Shown here: one piece after another, positions 1-6,239 of the stretch
How positions within the stretch are numbered: the first letter of the stretch is position 1
Layout of the letters: each line of letters opens with the position of its first letter
Source: Candidatus Omnitrophota bacterium
Lineage (GTDB): Bacteria > Ratteibacteria > UBA8468 > B48-G9 > DTJG01
DNA: 6,239 bases
NCBI GenBank assembly: GCA_023485205.1
Contig: JAMCZX010000014.1
Coordinates: 1 to 6,239 of the forward strand
Reading direction: 5' to 3'
The notes under the pieces: model-generated
What the model was told of the DNA's origin: nothing
Database searches by the model: none
Seen by the model: the letters and a program-made list of their open reading frames with translations, nothing else
Made by a program: the position numbers and the translations under genes

Positions 1-78
1 TCGGCAGATTGTTCTGAGGCAGCAGAAGAAATAAAGAAAAAATTAGAAACTGTTGGTGCAATTGTTGAGTTAAAATAA
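1..78 (+). CDS. rplL: 50S ribosomal protein L7/L12, C-terminal end (partial)
   Basis: Frame 1 reads 25 residues ending ...EIKKKLETVGAIVELK and stops at TAA 76-78; the 5' part lies outside the window. The segment AAEEIKKKLE followed by GA-VELK is the characteristic last helix and strand of the L7/L12 C-terminal domain, which in the family forms the ribosomal stalk and recruits translation GTPases such as EF-Tu and EF-G. Its position directly before rpoB on the same strand matches the classic rplJL-rpoBC order and supports the call. One mild oddity is a cysteine (SADCSEAAEE) where the family usually has Lys or another polar residue before the helix. Only about a fifth of the protein is visible, so nothing can be said about its N-terminal dimerisation domain or hinge. 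Confidence 0.93.
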   Translation, partial: SADCSEAAEEIKKKLETVGAIVELK

Positions 79-112
79 CCATAAAAACAAATTAAAGAAA
101 AATAAATAAAAT
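79..112 (+). other. rplL-rpoBC intergenic gap without visible RBS or terminator
   Basis: These 34 bases are almost purely A and T. I see no inverted repeat long enough for an intrinsic terminator or attenuator, so the sequence gives no reason to think transcription stops here; co-transcription of rplL and rpoBC is the simplest reading. There is no AGGAG-like Shine-Dalgarno: the closest purine run is AAAGAAAA at 94-101, which has no GG and lies 11 bases or more from ATG 113. Initiation may therefore rely on the unstructured A-rich leader. An in-frame TAA at 107-109 rules out an upstream extension of the rpoBC frame. Confidence 0.7.
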
Positions 113-3100
113 ATGAGTCAAAAAATAGAACAAATTCCTAATTTATTGGAAATTCAGATTAATCCTTATTTTAAATTATTACAAAAAGATATTCCTCAGG
201 AAAAAAAAGAAAATATAGGGATAGAAGAATTATTAAGAAAATTTTTTCCCATTGAAAGTAACGATAAAGTTCTTTTGTTGGAATATTGTGATTATTCCAT
301 AGAAGAACCGATAGAAGATGAATATGAATCAATAGAAAAAAATATTACTTATGCAGGACGATTTAAGGTAAGATTTAGACTTATAAAAAGAAAAAAATTA
401 AATATTGAAAGTATCGAGAAAATAAAAGAACAGGATGTTTATCTGGCTCATATCCCCTTAATGACAGAAAGAGGGACATTTATTATAAATGGAATTGAAA
501 GGGCTGTAGTAAATCAACTTCAACGCTCTCCTGGTCTTTATTTTAAAGAAGAAGAGGGAGAATTTGGACAATTGACCTCTTATTCTGCGAGAATTTTACC
601 CGCCAGGGGATTATGGATGGAATTTTCTGTAGATAATCATAGATGTCTTTTATGTTTTCTTGGGAAAAAAAAGATTTTTGCTACAACTCTTTTAAAGGCT
701 CTTGGATATTCAAAATCAGAAATAATATCCTTATTTTATCCTAATGAAGCAGATTTTCTTAAAGAAAATATAATAAAGACTACCCTGGAGAGAGATAATA
801 TTGAGACCCAGGATAAAGCTGTTTTAAGTATCTATCAGGAGCTTAGACCTGGATATCCTCTTGTTTTAAAAGAAGCCAAAGATTTTTTAAATAGAATGTT
901 TTTTAATCCTGAAATTTATGACCTTTCTCCCGCAGGAAGATCTCAGATCAATAAAAAATTAAATACAAATATAAAAGAAAATTATTTAACTTCCCAAGAT
1001 ATTATAAATACAATTAAATACCTTCTTAATCTTATAGAGAAAAAAGAGGGTTTAACTGATGATATAGATCATCTTGGGAATAAAAGGATAAGAACATCTG
1101 CTGAATTGGTTAAAGAACATATGTATGAGGGATTTTTAAGACTTACCCATTTTATTAAAGAAAGAATGGCTATCATTGACAAAACCTTTGATATTTCCCC
1201 ACAGGACATTGTTAATCCAAGAATATTTTCTACTGTGCTGGAAGATTTTTTTGCTCGAAATCAATTATCACAATTTTTAGACCAGACAAATCCATTATCC
1301 GAACTTACACATAAAAGAAGATTGACTTCTATAGGAGAAGGTGGTGTTAAAGAAAGAAAAAGAGCGGGGTTTGAAGTTCGTGATGTTCATTATACTCATT
1401 TTGGCCGTATATGTCCTATTGAAACTCCTGAAGGTGCTAATATAGGCTTGATAAATTCTCTTACAGTATATGGAAAAGTTAATAATCTTGGATTTTTACA
1501 GACATCTTATTATAAAGTAAAAAATGGAAAAATAGATTTTGAAAAGGTTTTATATCTTTCTGCGGATGAAGAGGATAATTATATCGTTGCTTCTCCAGAT
1601 GTGGAAATAGATAAAAAAACAGGCTATATTGTTCCTGCAAAGGTTAGGGTTAGAGTAAAAGGGGGAGGAATTGTTGAAGTAAAAAGAGAGGAAATCCAGT
1701 TGATAGGTATTTCTCCAAAACAAATGGTGAGTCTTACAGCGTCTCTTATTCCATTTTTAGAACATGATGATTCTAATAGAGCCTTAATGGGTTCAAATAT
1801 GCAACGGCAATCAGTTCCAATTTTAAAACCAGAAACTCCACTTGTAAAAACAGGAATGGAAAAATATGTAATAAGAGATGCTGGTGTTGCAATGAAAGCA
1901 AAATCTGCAGGCAAAGTATCTTATGTTGATAGTGAAAAAATTATTGTTGAAAAAAAACAAAAAGGGATATTTCCCTGGGAATCTCAAGATGTATATCTCT
2001 TACAAACCTTTAGAAGAACAAATCAGGATACCTGTTTTCATCAAAAACCTATTGTTTATTTGGGACAGGAAGTAGAAAAAGACCAATTTTTAACAGATGG
2101 TCCTGCTGTTTCTAAAACAGGAGAACTTGCTCTTGGTAGAAATTTATTGGTGGCTTTTATGCCCTGGAATGGGTACAATTATGAAGATGCAATAATTCTT
2201 AATGAAAGATTGGTTAAAGATGACTTATTTACGTCTATCCATATTGAGGAATTTGAAATATCTGCTCAGGAAACAGAATTGGGACCTGAAGAAATTACTG
2301 CGGATATTCCTAATGTTTCAGAATCTGATTTGAGAAATCTTAATAAAGATGGAATTATACGGATTGGTGCTGAAGTAAAAACTGGTGATATACTGGTTGG
2401 TAAAATAACTCCAAAAGGGGAAACAGAGTTAACTCCAGAAGAAAAATTATTAAGAGTGATTTTTGGAGAAAAATCTAGAGATGTTATAAATACTTCACTT
2501 GTTGTTCCTTCCGGTGTGACAGGAACTGTTGTAAATGTTCATAAATATGTTCCATCTGAAAAAATTCCTAAAGAGGAAATACAAAATAATATAAAAAAAA
2601 TAGAAAAAGAATGTTCAGAGAAGAGAAATATTGTTAAAAAAATTATTACTCAAAATATTAAAAACATTCTTGAGAAAAATAAATTATCAACTAAAAAACT
2701 TACACATAATCCTGATACATGGGACTATATATATAAATCTATTTCAGATGCAAAAATAAAGGAGATTATTGGACATCTTATTAAAATAGGGAAAAATGAA
2801 TTATCAAAAATATTACAGGATAAAAAGAACAAGGAATTTAAAATAAAAAAAGGTACGGAACTTAAATCTAATGTTATTTGTAAAATTGTAGTTGATATAG
2901 CAATAAAAAAGAAAGTTTCTGTTGGTGATAAAATGAGTGGAAGGCATGGAAATAAAGGTGTTGTTTCCGTGATTTTACCAGAACAGGATATGCCCTTTCT
3001 TTCAGATGGAACTCCTGTTGATGTGGTTTTAAACCCTCTTGGTGTTCCTTCCCGGATGAATGTTGGACAAGTACTTGAAACACATCTTGGTTGGGCGATG

Positions 3101-6100
3101 AAATCTTTAGGATATGAAATAGAAACTCCTGTTTTTGAATCTATAAAAGAGGCAGAAATAAAAGAACTGTTAATAAAGATTGGTTTGCCTAAGGATGGCA
3201 AGAGTGTTTTATATGATGGTCGTAGTGGAGAGCGATTTTTACAGCCTGTTACAGTGGGATATATATACATAATGAAGCTTATTCATCTATCAGATGAAAA
3301 AGTGCATGCCCGTGCAGTTGGTTCTTATTCCCTTATCACACAGCAACCACTTGGAGGAAAGGCCCAATTTGGAGGACAGAGATTTGGAGAAATGGAAGTC
3401 TGGGCATTGGAAGGTTATGGAGCTGCACATACACTTAAAGAAATATTAACTGTGAAAAGTGATGATACAAAGGGAAGAAAAAAAATATATGAAAGTATTG
3501 TAAAGGGTTTAGATTACAAAGAAGATAATCTGCCTGAATCATTTCATGTTTTGACAAAGGAATTAAATGGTTTGGGTTTTGATTTGAGAATAGAAAGATC
3601 AAAACAGACAAATAGAGAGGCTGTTTCTATAAAAATTGCATCCCCGACAGTGATTAGATCCTGGTCTTATGGAGAAGTTAAAAAAGCCGAAACATTGAAT
3701 TATAGAACAATGAAACCTGAAAGAGATGGACTTTTTTGTGAAAGAATTTTTGGTCCTGAAAAAGACTGGGAATGTGCATGTGGAAAATATAAAAAACAAC
3801 GGTTTAAAGGAGCTATTTGTGATAGATGTGGGGTTGAAGTGACGACACATGATGTTAGAAGGGAAAGAATGGGGCATATAGATCTGGCAACTCCGGTTTC
3901 TTATATATGGCTTTTTAAAAGTTCTTATAACTGGATGGGTATTATATTGGATGTGTCTCAAAATGCTATTGAAATGGTTTTATATTATGAGAGATATATT
4001 GTTATTGATTCAGGAGGTACACCTTTAAAAGAAAAGGAACTTCTTACTGAAGAAGAATATAGAGAAAATTTAACAAAATATGGTAATAAATTTAAAGCGG
4101 ATATTGGAGCGTATGCCTTAGGAGAAATTTTAAAGAAGATAGATCTTAAAAAAGAATTAGATAAGATTAAAGATAGTCTGAATAAAGAGAGTAAAAAAGA
4201 TGGTGCAATTAAAAAATCTCTCATAAAAAAATTGAGAATGATTGAAGGTTTATTAAAAACACAAACAAAACCAGAATTTTTTATTACCTCTCTTATTCCA
4301 GTTATTCCTCCGGATTTGAGACCACTGCTTCCACTTGATGGGGGTAGATTTGTAGCGTCTGACCTTAATGATTTGTATCAGCGTGTAATTAATAGAAATA
4401 ATAGATTGAAAAAACTTATCAAAATTCAAGCTCCGGATATTATAATACGTAATGAAAAAAGAATGCTTCAGGAAGCCGTGGATTCACTTTTTGATAATGG
4501 GAAACATGGAACACCAATCCTTGGGAAAGGAAAACGTCCTTTAAAATCTTTGAGTGAAGCTATTACTGGAAAACAGGGCAGATTCAGACAGAATCTTCTT
4601 GGGAAAAGAGTGGATTATTCCGGTAGAGCGGTAATTGTAGTAGGTCCGGAATTAAAACTTAATGAATGCGGGCTCCCTAAACAAATTGCACTGGAACTTT
4701 TCAGTCCTTTTGTTTTAAGAGAATTAAGAAAAAAAGAATATTTTCATACGCTTGGAAGCGCCAAAAGATCTCTGGATGAAAACCGTGAAGAAATATGGGA
4801 ATTACTAGAGAAAATAACAAAAGAGCACCTGGTTTTATTAAACAGACAGCCTACTCTTCATAGATTAAGTATTCAGGCTTTTGAACCAAGGCTTATAGAA
4901 GGTAATGTTATAAAAGTTCACCCTCTTGTTTGTCCTGCATTTAATGCGGATTTTGATGGTGACACGATGTCAGTACATGTACCTCTTACTATTGAAGCGC
5001 AAATTGAAACATCTCTTTTAATGAAGGCTAATGAACATATTCTTTCTCCATCTAATGGAAGGCCTATTGTTACACCTACAAGAGATGTTGTTCTGGGTTG
5101 TTATTATTTAACCTTTATAAGTGAAGAGGCTGAATATTCTAAAATACTTTCAGGCTTTGATGAAGCCAAACTTGTTTTTTGGAATAATGGTATAGAATTA
5201 CATTGTCCTATTAAAGTTAAAAATGAAATAGGTCAAATAATTTCAACAACTGTGGGAAGAATTTTATTTAATGAAATTTTACCTGCTACAATTCCATATC
5301 AAAATAAATTAATTAATTTTGAAGCTCTTGAAGGTTTGGTAAACAGAATTTTTTCAGATATTGGATATGAAGAATGTGCAACATTTCTTGATAATGTGAA
5401 AAATTTAGGATTTTTATACTCTACTATTGGAGGATTAAGTATAGGGATAGATGATATTAAAATTCCTGAGACTAAGAAACCAATAATAGAAAAAGGGAAT
5501 AAAGAAATAGCCCAGATAGAAAAAGAGTATATAAACGGATTAATTTCTGAGGGTGAAAGATATAATAGAATTATAGATGTGTGGACATCTATAACCAGTG
5601 AAATTACTGACCAGGTATTTGCGACATTAAGAAAAGACACTTCAATTAATCCTTTTAGAATAAATGCTCTTGTATCAATGGTTGATTCTGGTTCCAGAGG
5701 AAATAAAACCCAGGTCAATCAGCTTGCCGGTATGCGAGGTCTTATGATTAGACCCACAAAGAAGCTTACAGGCGGACTTGGAGAAATTATAGAAACACCA
5801 ATTATTGCAAATTTTAGAGAAGGACTTTCTGTTCTGGAATATTTTATATCTATACATGGCGGACGTAAAGGCTTGGTAGATACTGCATTGAAGACATCTG
5901 ATGCCGGATATTTAAGTAGAAGATTAATAGATGTTGCTCATTCTGTTATAGTAACAGAAGAAGATTGTGGAACCGTTAATTATGTATTAATAAGTGCTTT
6001 AACAGATGGAGAAAAAGTTATTGTTCCTTTGGAGGAAAGGATTGTAGGTAGAACATCATTTGATAATATTGTGGATATTATTTCAGATGAAATTATTGTA

Positions 6101-6239
6101 AAAGCAGGAGAAATTATAGAGGAAGCAAAAGCAAAAAAAATTGTAGAAGCAGGTATTACAAAAATTAGAATGAGATCTGTTTTTACCTGTAAGGCTGAAA
6201 AAGGGGTATGTGCTAAATGTTATGGATGGGACCTTGCCG
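113..6239 (+). CDS. rpoBC: Fused DNA-directed RNA polymerase beta-beta' subunit (RpoBC), 3' end outside window
   Basis: This is one uninterrupted frame of 2042 complete codons. It encodes the two large subunits of RNA polymerase, which together form the claw, the active centre and the DNA/RNA channels, as a single polypeptide. Residues 1 to ~1161 are beta: IPNLLEIQ near the N-terminus, [13 protein letters not shown], the rifampicin region (Q384, D390, H400), [10 protein letters not shown] at 683-692, [12 protein letters not shown] with catalytic K940 and K948, and [13 protein letters not shown] from 1087. Residues ~1172-2042 are beta': zinc site 1 (C1221, C1223, C1236, C1239), [39 protein letters not shown] (D1613, D1615, D1617), the bridge helix and zinc site 2. 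The start is the first ATG after in-frame TAA 107-109. Beta is compact, near Thermus or Bacillus in size rather than E. coli. I checked frame continuity at several points across the window. The C-terminal third of beta' is not in view. The subunit identities are certain; the fusion is read directly from the bases. Confidence 0.96.
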   Translation, partial: MSQKIEQIPNLLEIQINPYFKLLQKDIPQEKKENIGIEELLRKFFPIESNDKVLLLEYCDYSIEEPIEDEYESIEKNITYAGRFKVRFRLIKRKKLNIESIEKIKEQDVYLAHIPLMTERGTFIINGIERAVVNQLQRSPGLYFKEEEGEFGQLTSYSARILPARGLWMEFSVDNHRCLLCFLGKKKIFATTLLKALGYSKSEIISLFYPNEADFLKENIIKTTLERDNIETQDKAVLSIYQELRPGYPLVLKEAKDFLNRMFFNPEIYDLSPAGRSQINKKLNTNIKENYLTSQDIINTIKYLLNLIEKKEGLTDDIDHLGNKRIRTSAELVKEHMYEGFLRLTHFIKERMAIIDKTFDISPQDIVNPRIFSTVLEDFFARNQLSQFLDQTNPLSELTHKRRLTSIGEGGVKERKRAGFEVRDVHYTHFGRICPIETPEGANIGLINSLTVYGKVNNLGFLQTSYYKVKNGKIDFEKVLYLSADEEDNYIVASPDVEIDKKTGYIVPAKVRVRVKGGGIVEVKREEIQLIGISPKQMVSLTASLIPFLEHDDSNRALMGSNMQRQSVPILKPETPLVKTGMEKYVIRDAGVAMKAKSAGKVSYVDSEKIIVEKKQKGIFPWESQDVYLLQTFRRTNQDTCFHQKPIVYLGQEVEKDQFLTDGPAVSKTGELALGRNLLVAFMPWNGYNYEDAIILNERLVKDDLFTSIHIEEFEISAQETELGPEEITADIPNVSESDLRNLNKDGIIRIGAEVKTGDILVGKITPKGETELTPEEKLLRVIFGEKSRDVINTSLVVPSGVTGTVVNVHKYVPSEKIPKEEIQNNIKKIEKECSEKRNIVKKIITQNIKNILEKNKLSTKKLTHNPDTWDYIYKSISDAKIKEIIGHLIKIGKNELSKILQDKKNKEFKIKKGTELKSNVICKIVVDIAIKKKVSVGDKMSGRHGNKGVVSVILPEQDMPFLSDGTPVDVVLNPLGVPSRMNVGQVLETHLGWAMKSLGYEIETPVFESIKEAEIKELLIKIGLPKDGKSVLYDGRSGERFLQPVTVGYIYIMKLIHLSDEKVHARAVGSYSLITQQPLGGKAQFGGQRFGEMEVWALEGYGAAHTLKEILTVKSDDTKGRKKIYESIVKGLDYKEDNLPESFHVLTKELNGLGFDLRIERSKQTNREAVSIKIASPTVIRSWSYGEVKKAETLNYRTMKPERDGLFCERIFGPEKDWECACGKYKKQRFKGAICDRCGVEVTTHDVRRERMGHIDLATPVSYIWLFKSSYNWMGIILDVSQNAIEMVLYYERYIVIDSGGTPLKEKELLTEEEYRENLTKYGNKFKADIGAYALGEILKKIDLKKELDKIKDSLNKESKKDGAIKKSLIKKLRMIEGLLKTQTKPEFFITSLIPVIPPDLRPLLPLDGGRFVASDLNDLYQRVINRNNRLKKLIKIQAPDIIIRNEKRMLQEAVDSLFDNGKHGTPILGKGKRPLKSLSEAITGKQGRFRQNLLGKRVDYSGRAVIVVGPELKLNECGLPKQIALELFSPFVLRELRKKEYFHTLGSAKRSLDENREEIWELLEKITKEHLVLLNRQPTLHRLSIQAFEPRLIEGNVIKVHPLVCPAFNADFDGDTMSVHVPLTIEAQIETSLLMKANEHILSPSNGRPIVTPTRDVVLGCYYLTFISEEAEYSKILSGFDEAKLVFWNNGIELHCPIKVKNEIGQIISTTVGRILFNEILPATIPYQNKLINFEALEGLVNRIFSDIGYEECATFLDNVKNLGFLYSTIGGLSIGIDDIKIPETKKPIIEKGNKEIAQIEKEYINGLISEGERYNRIIDVWTSITSEITDQVFATLRKDTSINPFRINALVSMVDSGSRGNKTQVNQLAGMRGLMIRPTKKLTGGLGEIIETPIIANFREGLSVLEYFISIHGGRKGLVDTALKTSDAGYLSRRLIDVAHSVIVTEEDCGTVNYVLISALTDGEKVIVPLEERIVGRTSFDNIVDIISDEIIVKAGEIIEEAKAKKIVEAGITKIRMRSVFTCKAEKGVCAKCYGWDLA
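1241..1420 (+). other. Beta rifampicin-binding region and fork loop 2
   Basis: The frame reads [18 protein letters not shown], then [17 protein letters not shown], then [18 protein letters not shown]. Aligned by eye to E. coli, D516, H526 and R529 are present (D390, H400, R403 here). The position of S531 is Thr (T405) and P535 is Glu. After the GEGG there are nine residues up to and including GF, where E. coli has eight (LTRERAGF), so fork loop 2 is one residue longer. The usual DVHPTHYGR is DVHYTHFGR. The frame is intact on both sides, so this is not a frameshift. The region lines the RNA exit path upstream of the active site and is the rifamycin target in characterised polymerases; no resistance phenotype can be read from this alone. 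Confidence 0.85.
2924..2959 (+). other. Beta catalytic lysine motif [12 protein letters not shown]
   Basis: The motif is encoded without interruption, placing lysines at residues 940 and 948, equivalent to E. coli beta K1065 and K1073, which contact the RNA 3' end and incoming nucleotide. The only common-form deviation is Ser for the usual Ala (GDKMAGRHGNKG). The downstream [12 protein letters not shown] is also canonical, so the beta contribution to the active centre appears functional. Confidence 0.93.
3596..3625 (+). other. Beta-beta' fusion junction and linker
   Basis: Ten residues, [10 protein letters not shown] (1162-1171), join the last conserved beta segment (GFDLRIE, 1155-1161) to the first conserved beta' segment (SIKIASP, 1172-1178). 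The junction has no stop codon and no methionine; the next Met in frame is at 3710, inside conserved beta' sequence ([11 protein letters not shown]). Compared with unfused beta', the N-terminal ~18 residues before the IKI-ASP strand are replaced by this linker, and the strand itself is two residues shorter (IKIASP against IKIALASP in E. coli). The linker is polar and charged, as expected for an exposed connection; in known RNA polymerase structures the two termini lie close together. Confidence 0.92.
3773..3829 (+). other. Beta' zinc-binding site 1 (Cys4)
   Basis: The frame reads [13 protein letters not shown] followed by AICDRC. The four cysteines fall at residues 1221, 1223, 1236 and 1239, the same CxC...CxxC spacing as E. 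coli C70, C72, C85 and C88. This module binds zinc near the RNA exit channel and takes part in elongation and termination control in characterised enzymes. The preceding KDWE and the Ala-Cys of ECACGKY recall planctomycete-type sequences rather than the KDYECLCGKYK form of E. coli and Helicobacter; that resemblance is from memory. Confidence 0.92.
4943..4963 (+). other. Beta' catalytic Mg-binding motif NADFDGD
   Basis: The universal NADFDGD is encoded exactly, with aspartates at residues 1613, 1615 and 1617 equivalent to E. coli D460, D462 and D464 that hold the catalytic magnesium. The residue right after it is Thr (ACG at 4964-4966), giving [14 protein letters not shown] where bacteria almost always have DFDGDQMAVH(V/L)PL. 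An intact triad argues that the fused enzyme is catalytically competent. Confidence 0.96.
5690..5930 (+). other. Beta' F-loop and bridge helix
   Basis: [20 protein letters not shown] forms the F-loop region; R1862 matches E. coli R731, but the later Arg of QIRQ is Asn (N1869). Next comes [16 protein letters not shown], seven residues longer between Pro and IIE than E. coli (PDGSIIETP). The bridge helix follows: [20 protein letters not shown], then [19 protein letters not shown]. It is full length and recognisable, with I, G and V at positions that are T, A and A in E. coli (STHGARKGLADT). The bridge helix spans the cleft behind the active site and works with the trigger loop during translocation. 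Confidence 0.88.
5966..6220 (+). other. Beta' zinc-binding site 2 (Cys4)
   Basis: Cysteines at residues 1952 (TEEDCGT), 2026, 2033 and 2036 ([14 protein letters not shown]) match the E. coli set C814, C888, C895 and C898. The zinc ion here stabilises the fold beside the bridge helix and secondary channel. The intervening ~70 residues are ordinary beta' sequence. All four ligands being present supports a functional polymerase and shows that the frame is intact to within 20 bases of the window end. Confidence 0.9.

Larger units (their letters stand above)
113..3595 (+). other. rpoB: Beta (RpoB) half of the fusion
   Basis: About 1161 residues correspond to a whole beta subunit. The N-terminus is short: the conserved PNLLEIQ begins at residue 9, whereas many bacterial RpoB proteins carry about 20 or more residues before it. 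The rifampicin region spans roughly residues 379-425. Residues ~800-930 are the flap and adjoining segment, rich in Lys and Ile, poorly conserved and without the large E. coli-type insertions. The final conserved stretch runs from [13 protein letters not shown] (residue 1087) through LTVKSDD to [21 protein letters not shown], which matches the normal end of RpoB (compare PESFNVL...LGINIEL in E. coli). So the complete beta C-terminus, including the clamp anchor, is retained before the junction. Confidence 0.93.
3626..6239 (+). other. rpoC: Beta' (RpoC) half of the fusion, C-terminally cut by window end
   Basis: About 871 residues correspond to E. coli beta' from roughly residue 20 to 904. In order: [11 protein letters not shown]; zinc site 1; [13 protein letters not shown]; the lid region [15 protein letters not shown]; clamp helices with the sigma-binding coiled coil ([13 protein letters not shown] to [12 protein letters not shown]); switch 2 ([20 protein letters not shown]); NRQPTLHRL; the Mg motif; the F-loop with SGSRG and QLAGMRG; the bridge helix; and zinc site 2. 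Spacing matches E. coli closely: Arg of NRxPTLH to Asn of NADFDGD is 33 residues in both. There is no room for large inserts in this part. Trigger loop, jaw and the C-terminus are beyond the window, so any SI3-like insertion there cannot be judged. Confidence 0.93.

Noticed and set aside
79..112. Attenuator or terminator between rplL and rpoBC
   Set aside because: Only 34 AT-rich bases with no usable stem; no GC-rich hairpin or U tract after one.
3556..3587. AAAGGA followed by ATG 3567, overlapping TAA 3564-3566, as a possible separate rpoC start
   Set aside because: That ATG is in another frame and reads only six codons before TGA 3585-3587, and the TAA is out of frame with beta, so it neither ends beta nor starts beta'.
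3540..3720. Fusion as an artefact of a single-base sequencing or assembly error
   Set aside because: Conserved beta and beta' motifs are only ten residues apart in the same frame, and the other frames show no plausible beta stop plus beta' start. A single indel would not produce this; reads would still be the definitive test.
1624..5857. Open frames on the minus strand at 1624-1914, 2725-3270, 2874-3083, 3599-3961, 3985-4224, 5299-5718 and 5675-5857
   Set aside because: All lie antisense to the conserved rpoBC frame. Their translations are low-complexity Ser/Phe/Ile-rich products expected from reverse reading of AT-rich coding DNA, with no recognisable domain.
113..6239. Alternative genetic code (UGA as Trp or Gly)
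   Set aside because: No in-frame TGA occurs; all Trp codons are TGG and Gly uses GGN, so the window gives no support for recoding.
1..6239. Mobile element, intein, intron, CRISPR, tRNA or riboswitch
   Set aside because: Conserved polymerase motifs follow each other at normal spacing throughout, leaving no inserted segment, and no direct-repeat array or cloverleaf was seen by eye.

Overview
The window comes from the bacterial ribosomal protein / RNA polymerase cluster (rplL followed by rpoB and rpoC), all on the + strand. Two genes are present. Positions 1-78 hold the last 25 codons and the TAA of rplL (ribosomal protein L7/L12). After a 34-base AT-rich gap, one reading frame opens at ATG 113 and stays open to the end of the window at 6239, giving 2042 complete codons with no stop. 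Its first ~1160 residues are a complete RNA polymerase beta subunit. Its next ~880 residues are the front two thirds or so of beta'. The usual rpoB stop, intergenic spacer and rpoC start are absent, so this is an in-frame rpoB-rpoC fusion (rpoBC). The C-terminal part of beta' (trigger loop, jaw, C-terminal clamp) lies beyond the window.

Layout of the fusion: beta N-terminus, lobes and protrusion (113 to ~1240); rifampicin region and fork loop (1241-1420); middle of beta with the MPWNGYN motif (~2159-2188); flap (~2500-2900); beta catalytic lysines in [12 protein letters not shown] (2924-2959); beta C-terminal clamp anchor (~3370-3595); a 10-residue linker (3596-3625); beta' zinc site 1 (3773-3829); lid, clamp helices and switch 2 (~4300-4640); catalytic NADFDGD (4943-4963); F-loop and bridge helix (~5690-5930); beta' zinc site 2 (5966-6220).

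Organism: a bacterium with an AT-rich genome (about one third G+C by eye, AGA-dominated arginine codons) and the standard code for UGA (all tryptophans are TGG, no in-frame TGA). Fused rpoBC is known from Helicobacter/Wolinella (Campylobacterota) and Wolbachia, but this protein does not resemble those: beta is compact, the linker is very short, and motifs such as [19 protein letters not shown] and HGGRKGL recall, from memory, the PVC superphylum (Planctomycetes, Verrucomicrobia, Lentisphaerae) or Omnitrophota-like lineages. This placement is an inference of low to moderate confidence. If it is right, the fusion arose independently of the textbook cases.

The core catalytic residues are intact (beta K940 and K948; beta' D1613, D1615, D1617; both Cys4 zinc sites), so this looks like a working polymerase. 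Several residues that are nearly invariant around the active centre are changed, however: DFDGD-T for DFDGD-Q, NRQPTLH for NRAPTLH, QVNQLAG for QIRQLAG, and one extra residue in fork loop 2. The fusion and this cluster of changes are the notable content of the window. I see no mobile element, CRISPR array, tRNA, rRNA or hairpin terminator.
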